NCBI GenBank assembly: GCA_047971925.1
Contig: JBKEAC010000122.1
Span: forward strand, 1 to 22,978
DNA from: JBKEDC01 sp047971925
Lineage (GTDB): Bacteria > Bacteroidota > Bacteroidia > Bacteroidales > Prolixibacteraceae
Reading direction: 5' to 3'
Length of the DNA stretch: 22,978 bases
Part shown: positions 16,139-22,978 of the stretch, one piece after another
How positions within the stretch are numbered: position 1 is the stretch's first letter
Layout of the letters: each line of letters opens with the position of its first letter
Notes under the pieces: generated by a model
Database searches by the model: none
The model's input: only the letters and a program-made list of their open reading frames with translations
Told to the model about the DNA's origin: nothing
Position numbers and translations under genes: made by a program

Positions 16139-17077
16139 TTATAAATATCTAACACTTTTGTAGGCTTTCGCTTTTGGTTTTTGAAACGCAAAAGAATAAG
16201 CCACGTAAAACTCATGCGACCCACTACTATAGGCTGCCAAAGCCGATGTAGTTAGATCATAGGCATAGCCAACGCTAATACCATTTTTTAACTGCGTTTT
16301 TATTCGAATGATAATTCCATCATTCATGCGGTAACCCAGTCCTGCCGCAAATTTATCTTTATAATGCACATCGGCATTTAAATCCAATTGTGAACCACTA
16401 AAATCACCCTTATATAAGAACGATGGCTCTACTCGTATCTTTTCACTAAGCGGGTTAAAACGATAGCTACCTTGCAAATGATAATGACGCTTATAAAAGG
16501 TATATGCCTTATCTGATATCATTATCTCTGCTTGATTAACATGTGTCAATCCTAGCGATAAATAAAGCTTCTCCACTTTTAAAAAAGCTCCTATTCCTGC
16601 ATCAAATGCCACCTCACTCACCTCTCCTTCAGGAAGTAAATCATCGCCCGAACTATAATTACTACCTTCTGGAACAGTCCATTCTCCATTAATGTCCTTA
16701 TTGAACATTCCTAAAGAAAAACCAAAGCCCATCATTCCCCATTTCTGCTCCAAGCGATATGAAAAATCCAACATAAACAATGTTGTACTCTCAAATCCCA
16801 ACTCATCACGCATCACATTAAAACCGAGTCCTGAATTTTTAATTAAAAAATCCATTGGCGAATCTACAGAAAAAAGCATCGTTGTTGGTGCTCCTTCTAA
16901 TCCCGACCACTGGTTTCTATTCAAAAACGCAGCATGAACTTCCCTACTTGCTCCAGCTATTGCTGGGTTATATAGCAATTCCGCTTCTTTGTAAAAAGTA
17001 AACTGAGGATCTTGCTGAGCTTGCACAACTAGGCAAAACTGTAACAAAATCAACGCTATAAGTGTTTTTTTACTCAT
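16139..17077 (-). CDS. porP: Type IX secretion membrane protein, PorP/SprF family
   Basis: Predicted outer-membrane beta barrel of the PorP/SprF family, which anchors T9SS components or secreted adhesins at the surface. A signal peptide (MSKKTLIALILLQFCLVVQA) precedes the mature start QQDPQFTFYKEAELLYNPAIAGA, the family's hallmark, then NRNQWSGLEGAPTT and SVDSPM. The rest is alternating beta-strand pattern ending SHEFYVAYSFAF. I chose the ATG at 17077; an upstream ATG at 17101 would put eight charged residues ahead of the signal peptide. It is the first gene of the porP-gldKLMN unit, with a promoter-like site at 17119-17153. A PorP-type gene in front of gldK is the expected order. Confidence 0.92.
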   Translation of the reverse strand: MSKKTLIALILLQFCLVVQAQQDPQFTFYKEAELLYNPAIAGASREVHAAFLNRNQWSGLEGAPTTMLFSVDSPMDFLIKNSGLGFNVMRDELGFESTTLFMLDFSYRLEQKWGMMGFGFSLGMFNKDINGEWTVPEGSNYSSGDDLLPEGEVSEVAFDAGIGAFLKVEKLYLSLGLTHVNQAEIMISDKAYTFYKRHYHLQGSYRFNPLSEKIRVEPSFLYKGDFSGSQLDLNADVHYKDKFAAGLGYRMNDGIIIRIKTQLKNGISVGYAYDLTTSALAAYSSGSHEFYVAYSFAFQKPKAKAYKSVRYL

Positions 17078-17118
17078 ATAAATTACCTTCTCATCTATCA
17101 ACTCTCGCTAATTGGGAG

Positions 17119-17153
17119 CAAATATATAGAATAAATTCGCTAATTGTATCAAA
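17119..17153 (-). promoter_or_regulatory. Likely promoter of the porP-gldKLMN operon
   Basis: On the minus strand TATATTTG (17126-17119) matches the -7 pattern TAnnTTTG, and TTTG (17153-17150) lies 23 bases upstream as the -33 element. The predicted start is about 35 bases before the porP ATG. It lies in the 127-base gap after the arginase-like gene, so the T9SS operon can be transcribed separately from topA. Confidence 0.5.
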
Positions 17154-17204
17154 AAATGAAATAACATACAATCTTATAATATATCTATGCAATAATTCAC
17201 CTCA

Positions 17205-18338
17205 TCAACGCTTCATTTTTTTTATATATCTCAACCATATTTCAGGGATATCCATGTTCAATGTCTCTTGGTAATCTGATTCCAAACACGGAACAAACAA
17301 ATCCTCATCAAATCGCTCATCATATATTTTCAACCACCACCGATTGCTTATTTTGCTTCTATAAAATGTGAAACATTCTCGCATATCGGGGAATCTTACT
17401 ACATATTCCTCAAAACTATCTTGTTGAAAATGCGGACTCTCCAACACTCCATTAAGATATGATTCCAAAACATGCCATATTATTTGTGCCGCCAAATTGA
17501 CGGAAATTTCTTTCTTAAATTTCAATTCCTCCTCAGTAAACACCACTCCATAGATCGCAAAATTACGCAGCTCGCCTCCTAAACCTATATACTTTGCCAA
17601 GGCGCATGCCTCTTCCGAACGTAAGCCATTGGCACTAATGTGGCGCTGTGCGGGGAAATCTTGACTCCGAATTGACTCTACATCAAAACTCACACTGTGA
17701 GCATTCCGAAAAATAGGCTCAACTTGCTTATTATCATCTCTAAATGATCCCAATCGAACTACTCTACTATCAAATAAATTCAGCAATGTTAATTCTTCGT
17801 TATCAATAAAATATTTTTGAAGAGCAATACCTGTATAAGTAAATATGTTTTTAAACCTCGAAAGCAAATTGCCCATGTGATTTAATCCATGATTCGATGC
17901 CGAAAGATTCATTCGTGCCCTTCCATCTACTCGAACCAAATTAAACTCTCGCTCTTCATAGCTATTCAAAACAGCATATTCATCTGACCGATCGGCATGC
18001 ATTAAAATCATTAAAATTCGATGCCGCTCACAATAAGATGTAATCGCTGATAGCGCATGGTGAAAATCTGCTTCCGATTCTCCTCGTTTCAACTCTCCTA
18101 AATCGAGAATACGAGCATTGACCGCAATTCGATTCAACGCATATAGTTGCGTTCTAATTGCATCGCCCGCCTCATCGCCTGCTATTGAAAGCAACACAAC
18201 ATCGGCTGTGTCGAGCGATAACTCGCTTTGATTCTTTTTCAGTAAACTGACTAAACTATAGGTATCCGAAAGGCTAGCAGACCACTGAGGTAAATCGAAA
18301 TCTATTGGATTTAGCAAACTAGTTATTCCCATATTCAA
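17205..18338 (-). CDS. Degenerate arginase / formimidoylglutamase-family protein
   Basis: Resembles the arginase-agmatinase-formimidoylglutamase fold over most of its 377 residues. The clearest match is SFDVESIRSQDFPAQRHISANGLRSEEACALAKYIG (about 217-251), the region of the family motif S-x-D-x-D. Metal ligands are largely lost. The GGDHS-type loop is replaced around H114-A-D116, the D-A-H-x-D motif reads D138-G-R-A-R142, and the second Asp of S-x-D-x-D is Glu221. It is therefore probably not a normal binuclear manganese hydrolase. It begins 12 bases behind topA and is likely co-transcribed with it. As I recall, similar degenerate proteins lie between topA and the T9SS genes in other Bacteroidota, which suggests a conserved non-enzymatic role. 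Function unknown. Confidence 0.65.
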   Translation of the reverse strand: MNMGITSLLNPIDFDLPQWSASLSDTYSLVSLLKKNQSELSLDTADVVLLSIAGDEAGDAIRTQLYALNRIAVNARILDLGELKRGESEADFHHALSAITSYCERHRILMILMHADRSDEYAVLNSYEEREFNLVRVDGRARMNLSASNHGLNHMGNLLSRFKNIFTYTGIALQKYFIDNEELTLLNLFDSRVVRLGSFRDDNKQVEPIFRNAHSVSFDVESIRSQDFPAQRHISANGLRSEEACALAKYIGLGGELRNFAIYGVVFTEEELKFKKEISVNLAAQIIWHVLESYLNGVLESPHFQQDSFEEYVVRFPDMRECFTFYRSKISNRWWLKIYDERFDEDLFVPCLESDYQETLNMDIPEIWLRYIKKMKR

Positions 18339-18350
18339 TAGTTAGCAATC

Positions 18351-20690
18351 TTATTTCTTGGCTCTCGAAGCTTTTTTCTTTGGTGCGGATTTGCTTGTTT
18401 GACTTTTCACAATCTCCATGCATGCCTCAAAATCGAGTTCCGAAACATCGGTTCCTTTTGCCAACTTGTAATTTTCCTTTTGATAAGAAATATAAGGACC
18501 CCAACGTCCTTCGATTATCTTTAAATCGGCATCTTCTTTGAATGTCTTTAACAAGGCTTTTTCATCTTTATCGCGCTTCTCTTCAATGAGCTGAATAGCT
18601 CGCTTTAAAGTAATCACCAGTGGATCGTCTTCTTTCTTTAGCGATACAAACTTGCTATCATGACGGACATATGGTCCGAATCGACCCACTGCCACCACTA
18701 CTTTTTTATTTTCAAATTCACCTAAATCACGTGGTAATTTAAATAAATCTAATGCCTCTTCTAAGGTGATTGTTTCGAGAATCTGACCCGATTGCAAGCT
18801 TGCAAACTGCGGTTTCTCGTCTTCATCATTTTCTGGCGTTTCTCCCAATTGAGCAAATGGACCATATCTTCCTATTCGAACAGAAACAGGCTTGCCCGAT
18901 GAAGGATCGGTGCCCAATTGGCGTTCTCCTGTTTCTCTGTCGGAATTTTCCATTGCATCTTCAACATGTGCGTGGAAAGGCTTGTAGAATTTTGCCAATA
19001 CCTCATTCCACACCTGATTCCCCTCTGCAATTTCATCGAACTCCTCTTCCACTTTAGCCGTGAAGCTATAATCCATGATTTGCATAAAATGCTTCATCAA
19101 AAAATCATTAACCACCATACCAATATCAGTGGGAAAAAGCTTCGAGCGCTCCACTCCGGTATTCTCAACCAATTGCTGTTCTTTAATTGTATCGCCCTTT
19201 AATAATAATTTCACATAGTCGCGTGGCACACCATCTCGATCCTCTTTCACCACATAGCCTCGATTTTGAATTGTGGTAATGGTAGGCGCATAGGTTGACG
19301 GGCGACCAATTCCTTGCTCTTCCAATTTCTTCACCAAACTAGCTTCTGTGTATCGTGCTGGCTTTTGCGTGAAGCGTTCCTCAGCCTCCATCTTATCTAA
19401 ACTCAACTCCTGCCCCTCTTTCACCGATGGCAATAAATCCTTCGTATCGTCATTCTCTTCATCATCGGTAGATTCTAAATAAACATGCAAGAATCCATCG
19501 AATTTAATTTGCTCACCTGTGGCTTGAAATGTTGCTGTTGAATCGGGCGAGGTGATCGTGATAGTAGTTCGTTCTAATTCGGCATCGGCCATCTGCGAGG
19601 CAATTGTGCGCTTCCAAATTAAATCATATAATCGTTGCTCTTCAGCCGATCCTTCAATGCTGCTGTTATCAAGATAAGTTGGACGGATAGCTTCGTGAGC
19701 CTCTTGTGCTCCTTTTGCTTTTGTTTTGTATTGTCGATATTTATAATACTTTTCGCCATGTGTGCTCACAATTGTCTTTTTTGCGGCATTGATTGCCAAA
19801 TCCGACAAGTTCATGGAGTCGGTACGCATGTAGGTAATAAATCCCGACTCATAAAGTCGTTGCGCTACCGACATGGTGCGAGAAACAGAAAAACCTAATT
19901 TACGACTGGCTTCTTGTTGCAATGTTGAAGTGGTGAATGGAGCAGCTGGCGATCGTTTAGCAGGCTTTTTTTGAATGCTTTCTATTTCGAAAGAAACACC
20001 AACACACTTTTTCAGAAATGCATGTGCTTCCTCTTTTGTGTTAAATCGCTTGCTCAATTCCGCCTTCAATTCAACCATTTTCCCTGCTTCATCGGAAACT
20101 AAAAAATTAGCAATCACACGGTAAGACGATGTGCTTTCAAAGGCAATAATATCGCGCTCTCTCTCCACAATTAATCGAACTGCCACCGATTGCACCCTTC
20201 CTGCCGATAACGAGGGCTTCACCTTACGCCAAAGCACCGGAGAAACCTCGAACCCAACCAATCGATCGAGAATGCGGCGAGCTTGTTGTGCATTCACCAA
20301 ATTTTCATCAATATCTCGTGGATTTTCTACCGCTTTTAATATCGCGTCTTTTGTAATTTCATGAAAAACAATGCGGCGTGTTTTCTCTGGAGTTAATTTC
20401 AATACTTCTTTTAAGTGCCACGCTATAGCCTCTCCCTCGCGGTCCTCATCGGATGCTATCCATACTAAATTTGCCGTTTTTGCTTGCTTACGAAGTTCTG
20501 CTACTATTTTTTTCTTATCGGCCGATATCTCGTATTTTGGCGCAAAACCATTCTCAACATCAATGCCATCTTTCTTTTCTAGGTCGCGAATATGACCCAT
20601 GCTCGATGTGACAACAAAATCCTTTCCTAAGAATTTTTCAATAGTTTTTGCCTTTGCTGGCGACTCGACTATGACTAAATTACCTTGCAT
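18351..20690 (-). CDS. topA: DNA topoisomerase I
   Basis: Type IA topoisomerase that relaxes negative supercoils through a transient 5'-phosphotyrosine. The Toprim domain occupies about 3-115, with E9 in VIVESPAKAKTIEKFLG and acidic triad D81-D83-E85 in SDEDREGEAIAWHL. The central gate domains contain the active-site Tyr287 in SGFITYMRTDSMNLS, and IGRPSTYAPTI near 460. The C-terminus has three GRYGPF / GRFGPYV / GRWGPYI repeats (Toprim C-terminal repeats) and a Lys-rich end, with no Cys zinc fingers, as in other Bacteroidota enzymes. The 779-residue length is normal. The arginase-like gene follows after 12 bases. Confidence 0.97.
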   Translation of the reverse strand: MQGNLVIVESPAKAKTIEKFLGKDFVVTSSMGHIRDLEKKDGIDVENGFAPKYEISADKKKIVAELRKQAKTANLVWIASDEDREGEAIAWHLKEVLKLTPEKTRRIVFHEITKDAILKAVENPRDIDENLVNAQQARRILDRLVGFEVSPVLWRKVKPSLSAGRVQSVAVRLIVERERDIIAFESTSSYRVIANFLVSDEAGKMVELKAELSKRFNTKEEAHAFLKKCVGVSFEIESIQKKPAKRSPAAPFTTSTLQQEASRKLGFSVSRTMSVAQRLYESGFITYMRTDSMNLSDLAINAAKKTIVSTHGEKYYKYRQYKTKAKGAQEAHEAIRPTYLDNSSIEGSAEEQRLYDLIWKRTIASQMADAELERTTITITSPDSTATFQATGEQIKFDGFLHVYLESTDDEENDDTKDLLPSVKEGQELSLDKMEAEERFTQKPARYTEASLVKKLEEQGIGRPSTYAPTITTIQNRGYVVKEDRDGVPRDYVKLLLKGDTIKEQQLVENTGVERSKLFPTDIGMVVNDFLMKHFMQIMDYSFTAKVEEEFDEIAEGNQVWNEVLAKFYKPFHAHVEDAMENSDRETGERQLGTDPSSGKPVSVRIGRYGPFAQLGETPENDEDEKPQFASLQSGQILETITLEEALDLFKLPRDLGEFENKKVVVAVGRFGPYVRHDSKFVSLKKEDDPLVITLKRAIQLIEEKRDKDEKALLKTFKEDADLKIIEGRWGPYISYQKENYKLAKGTDVSELDFEACMEIVKSQTSKSAPKKKASRAKK

Positions 20691-20879
20691 ACCTACCGCT
20701 TTTTTCTGAAATTTTTTGCAAAGAAAACGAAATACATTGATTTATGGCGATTTTTTTTTATTCTTAACTAGAAATTTAACGCTTCTAATTCTTTTTAAGA
20801 AAAAAATTACCTATTACTAAAATGACTAAAGAACATAGAAAAGAGCAATAAAAGATAATTTTTACCCGTTGGCGAAATT

Positions 20880-21000
20880 AAAATCTGATTGAAAAATAAA
20901 AATAGTCTGAAAAACGATCGATTAAAATCCGACCGGTCGTCATATACATATACTTTCGAGCAAGTTTTTATACATTTTGGCGAATTTTTATTCATTTTAT
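20880..21000 (+). repeat. Dispersed repeat family 2, copy 2
   Basis: Plus-strand counterpart of the minus-strand stretch at 150-265. The common blocks are an A-rich GAAAAATAAAAA tract, ACGATC-ATTAAA, TCCGACC and the 18-base identity ACATATACTTTCGAGCAA (20946-20963), followed by a T-rich run. Edges are approximate. Confidence 0.5.
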
Positions 21001-21119
21001 TTGCTATGCCATTAAAAAACTGCGAAATACTCATCGTTATTTAGAATGATTAAGAGTTATCTTAGCGATTTTTCGGCTTAAATTATATCTTTTATTACTT
21101 AAAATATTTTAGTTTTTGT

Positions 21120-21205
21120 CATATAGGAGTCCTATATGGTTCGATATAAAATGTTTTTTTACCATATAGGAGTCCTATATGGTCCGATATAAAATGTTTT
21201 TTGTA
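21120..21205 (+). repeat. Two tandem 43-bp units built on a long palindrome
   Basis: Units start at 21120 and 21163. Each holds a palindrome centred on one G; the second copy is perfect with 11-base arms (ACCATATAGGA / TCCTATATGGT, 21161-21183). The palindrome is followed by CGATATAAAATGTTTTTT in both. The units differ at only a few positions. Confidence 0.85.
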
Positions 21206-21213
21206 ATAAAAGA

Positions 21214-21230
21214 GACGCATATCATGCGTC
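21214..21230 (+). repeat. Short palindrome GACGCAT-ATC-ATGCGTC
   Basis: Perfect seven-base arms around ATC. With one mismatch the stem extends to AG/CT on the outside. It sits between the 43-bp units and dispersed repeat copy B. Hairpins with GAGACGC-type arms recur in many bacterial genomes as REP-like elements. Confidence 0.7.
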
Positions 21231-21235
21231 GCTAC

Positions 21236-21395
21236 GGTTTGTAAATGTTTCGAACGACTGTTACTTACCGTTAGGTGCGTGAGGGATTGCAGTGGAAATC
21301 CTTTTAAGTGGGCTCTCCCTTTTGCCCACTTAAAAGATTGGAGCAGAAAGCCCGACGGCAGGGCGAGGGAATGCGGAGGGGAGGAATGCCGGCAC
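21236..21395 (+). repeat. Structured dispersed repeat family 1, copy B
   Basis: Same orientation as copy A. The variable hairpin here is the longest: CTTTTAAGTGGGC (21301-21313) pairs perfectly over 13 bases with GCCCACTTAAAAG (21324-21336). Only the outer CTTTT/AAAAG is shared with the other copies. The GGATT/AATCC and GCCC-GACGGCA-GGGC stems are kept. It ends 24 bases from the lplA stop codon and lies antisense to that gene's 3' end. Confidence 0.8.
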
Positions 21396-21418
21396 GTCAA
21401 AAAAAAAACGAAGCTTGT

Positions 21419-22402
21419 TCAAGACTCGCCAAAAAACAGGTCCAGCAAATCGGCAATCAACAGATTTTCTTCATCAAAAAGCTTTTGCATTTTTAATAAT
21501 GCTACGCGAATTTCATTAATTTCATGACGGCAACCCACCATGGCGCACGACAGATGCCACGCCACCTCGGATGAAAAACCCTCAAATTTCGCAAGCTTAA
21601 TTAAGCCCTTTTCAACCTCCAGATACACTCCCAAAGAAGCATCGGCTTGCCTGTTCGTGTAACTATATTTGGGCGAATAGCCATAAATCCAATCCCATTG
21701 CGCATATTTTGCATTTCTCAATTCAGTAATAGCCGAAATTTCTTCGGGTGTCAACATTGATTGATGAGCATGAGGAAGAAGTTGCAACAAGCGGCTAAAC
21801 ATGTAGTTGAAAAAAGTGTCAACATCCATATCTTTCGTTAAATATCGACGAATATTTGCCACCGCACTTCGATTCGATTGAACGGCTTTGTGCTCAAAAC
21901 GACTCAAATCTACACGCAATGCCTTCTTCAAATCGCTCAAATCGCTATCGAAAAGCAAGGTGCCATGATGCAGCACCCGATGCTTATGCACATGCTGCGC
22001 ATTGCCCGAAATTTTAAAGCCATCGAGCATTAAATCATCACGTTCACTATTATAAACTGCCAAACCCAATTCGCACAATACCGCTTTCACATCATCTAAA
22101 AACATAGCATAATTCAGCTTTTCAAGTTGCTCAACATGACGAATGAATGTGAAATTGATGTTGCCAGGGTCGTGAAACACCGTGCCCCCACCCGACAATC
22201 GGCGCGCTACTTTTAGGCGCTTTTCAGCCACATGTGCATGATTAATTTCCGCCAAAGCATTCTGATGTTTTCCCACCACAATCGAACTTTCCCCACGCCA
22301 AAGCATGAAAATATCGTCGGTGCAATTCTTCAACAGATATTCCTCGATTGCCAAATTAAAATAAGGGTCGAGCGAATTTATATAGTAGCAACGTGTTGTC
22401 AT
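21419..22402 (-). CDS. lplA: Lipoate-protein ligase A
   Basis: Activates lipoate with ATP and attaches it to the lysine of lipoyl domains (E2 and GcvH proteins) in the cytoplasm. Residues 1-250 show the biotin/lipoate ligase fold: the start MTTRCYYINSLDPYFNLAIEEYLL, the lipoate-binding RRLSGGGTVFHDPGNINFTF, and LDGFKISGNAQ with the conserved catalytic-site Lys. The C-terminal accessory domain is present (LRNAKYAQWDWIYGYSP to the end), as in E. coli-type LplA. I chose the ATG at 22402, because it aligns with the family N-terminus; an ATG at 22444 would add 14 unlike residues. The E1 dehydrogenase in this window belongs to a class of complexes that needs this modification. Structured repeat copies B and C lie on either side in opposite orientation. 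Confidence 0.93.
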   Translation of the reverse strand: MTTRCYYINSLDPYFNLAIEEYLLKNCTDDIFMLWRGESSIVVGKHQNALAEINHAHVAEKRLKVARRLSGGGTVFHDPGNINFTFIRHVEQLEKLNYAMFLDDVKAVLCELGLAVYNSERDDLMLDGFKISGNAQHVHKHRVLHHGTLLFDSDLSDLKKALRVDLSRFEHKAVQSNRSAVANIRRYLTKDMDVDTFFNYMFSRLLQLLPHAHQSMLTPEEISAITELRNAKYAQWDWIYGYSPKYSYTNRQADASLGVYLEVEKGLIKLAKFEGFSSEVAWHLSCAMVGCRHEINEIRVALLKMQKLFDEENLLIADLLDLFFGES

Positions 22403-22406
22403 GAAG

Positions 22407-22436
22407 CAAACATACAAAAAATAAACTTCATTCCAA
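22407..22436 (-). promoter_or_regulatory. Possible lplA promoter implying a leaderless mRNA
   Basis: On the minus strand TATGTTTG (22414-22407) fits TAnnTTTG, with TTG (22436-22434) 19 bases upstream. The -7 element ends only four bases before the chosen ATG at 22402, so the transcript would begin at or very near the start codon. A chance match is possible. Confidence 0.33.
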
Positions 22437-22503
22437 CATCGCATTTAAATCAAAAAAAATGTGTCGCTCAAACTTCCTTTAGCTATCCGCTTTCATGTTG
22501 GGG

Positions 22504-22627
22504 GTGCCGGCATTCCTCCCCACCGCAATCCCTTCCCCTGCCGTCGGGCTTTCCGTTGCAATCTTTTGCCTTCTTTGGTCGGCAAAAGGATTTCCACTGC
22601 AATCCCTCACCCACTCACGCAGTAAAC
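22504..22627 (-). repeat. Structured dispersed repeat family 1, copy C
   Basis: Inverted relative to copies A and B. The central hairpin pairs CTTTTGCC with GGCAAAAG (22581-22588 and 22563-22570), differing from copy A by a T-A to C-G change at the inner pair. It keeps GAGGGATTGCAGTGGAAATCC, AAGCCCGACGGCAGGG and GGGGAGGAATGCCGGCAC but lacks the GGTTTG-AAATGTTTCGA head of the other two. It lies about 100 bases upstream of lplA on the same strand. The 120 bases between it and dtd show nothing notable. Confidence 0.78.
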
Positions 22628-22749
22628 ATAGTGCTGAAAAATGAGTTAGCTATCTTCCTATGTTAATTCTTTACCCTTGCGCACGATAGTCAATGCAAAA
22701 AGACAACAACATGGCAAATAATTCATTTTCTTTGAAGAAAAATATCATC

Positions 22750-22978
22750 ATGCGTTTAGTAATTCAACGGGTTTCATCGGCTTCGGTGAGCATTAAGCAA
22801 GAAATAAAATCGAGCATAAAGCAAGGTCTGCTCATTTTAATTGGCATTGAAGATGCCGACAATTCCGACGATATAAAATGGCTCTGCAAAAAAGTGAGCA
22901 ACATGCGCATTTTCAACGACCAGAACGGATTGATGAACCTTTCATTGCTCGATGTGAATGCCGATGCCTTAGTGGTGA
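22750..22978 (+). CDS. dtd: D-aminoacyl-tRNA deacylase, 5' part
   Basis: Removes D-amino acids wrongly attached to tRNA. The first 76 residues are present and the gene runs off the window. MRLVIQRVSSASVSI is the family's N-terminal signature, followed by GLLILIGIEDADNSDDIKWLCKK and MRIFNDQNGLMNLSL. The downstream active-site motifs (the S-x-Q-F segment and Gly-cisPro) would lie beyond the edge. An in-frame ATG at 22711 would add 13 residues outside the family, so 22750 is preferred. Confidence 0.92.
   Translation, partial: MRLVIQRVSSASVSIKQEIKSSIKQGLLILIGIEDADNSDDIKWLCKKVSNMRIFNDQNGLMNLSLLDVNADALVV

Larger units (their letters stand above)
20691..21418. other. Repeat-filled noncoding stretch between topA and lplA
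   Basis: No credible gene. The first 190 bases are AT-rich leader of topA, in which I found no good promoter match. Then come a copy of repeat family 2 (20880-21000), further AT-rich DNA with no visible structure, two 43-bp palindromic units (21120-21205), another palindrome (21214-21230) and repeat family 1 copy B (21236-21395). Short minus-strand frames here run across the repeats. Confidence 0.65.

Noticed and set aside
21236..21395. Copy B as the transcription terminator of lplA
   Set aside because: It lies directly past the lplA stop and contains a 13-bp hairpin, but there is no U-run next to that hairpin on the minus strand, and the same element also lies upstream of genes, so it is better explained as a dispersed repeat.
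732..21395. Copies A and B as ends of a 20-kb mobile island
   Set aside because: The segment between the direct copies holds ordinary chromosomal genes (rpsP, topA, T9SS core) and no integrase or transposase; the repeats occur independently, as copy C shows.

Overview
The window comes from the chromosome of an AT-rich member of the Bacteroidota. The clearest evidence is the type IX secretion / gliding gene set porP-gldK-gldL-gldM-gldN. Supporting marks are a ribosomal protein S16 with a long Ala/Glu-rich tail, a single-chain E1 alpha/beta 2-oxoacid dehydrogenase, a 7TM-HD phosphodiesterase, and promoter-like sites of the TTTG...TAnnTTTG type. I cannot place it below phylum from sequence alone.

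Layout. Bases 1-1041 hold no convincing gene and are packed with repeats: a 340-bp segment bounded by a perfect 19-bp inverted repeat, a 42-bp tandem repeat, a cluster of small palindromes and copy A of a structured dispersed repeat. Next on the plus strand come a fused dehydrogenase E1 (1042-3462), rpsP (3765-4310) with an OmpA-family porin just behind it (4358-5515), a strong terminator, and glutamate formimidoyltransferase (5628-6632). Converging on this is a PgpH-like membrane HD phosphodiesterase (6652-8721, minus). A plus-strand SH3-NlpC/P60 protein (9025-9807) has Ser where the catalytic Cys is expected. From 9830 to 20690 everything is on the minus strand. In transcription order these are topA, a degenerate arginase/formimidoylglutamase-like gene, porP, gldK, gldL, gldM and gldN, then a strong terminator, then a second full-length GldK-like lipoprotein. 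Bases 20691-21418 are again repeat-filled noncoding DNA. Lipoate-protein ligase (21419-22402, minus) lies between two copies of the dispersed repeat in opposite orientation, and the window ends inside dtd (22750 onward).

How the genes work together. PorP, GldK, GldL, GldM and GldN form the core of the type IX machine: GldL/GldM are the inner-membrane proton-driven motor, and GldK/GldN form the outer-membrane-associated ring. The GldK-like gene behind the operon may be a variant ring component. The E1 enzyme works with a lipoylated E2, and the lipoate ligase in this window could supply that modification. FtcD and the decayed formimidoylglutamase-like protein belong to the two alternative routes for formiminoglutamate, but the latter has lost most of its metal ligands.

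The most unusual material is the repeat content. One dispersed repeat (copies at 732-874, 21236-21395 and 22504-22627) keeps a central hairpin whose arms differ between copies while pairing is preserved. Copies A and B are each preceded by a cluster of perfect short palindromes. A second repeat family occurs in inverted orientation near both ends of the window.
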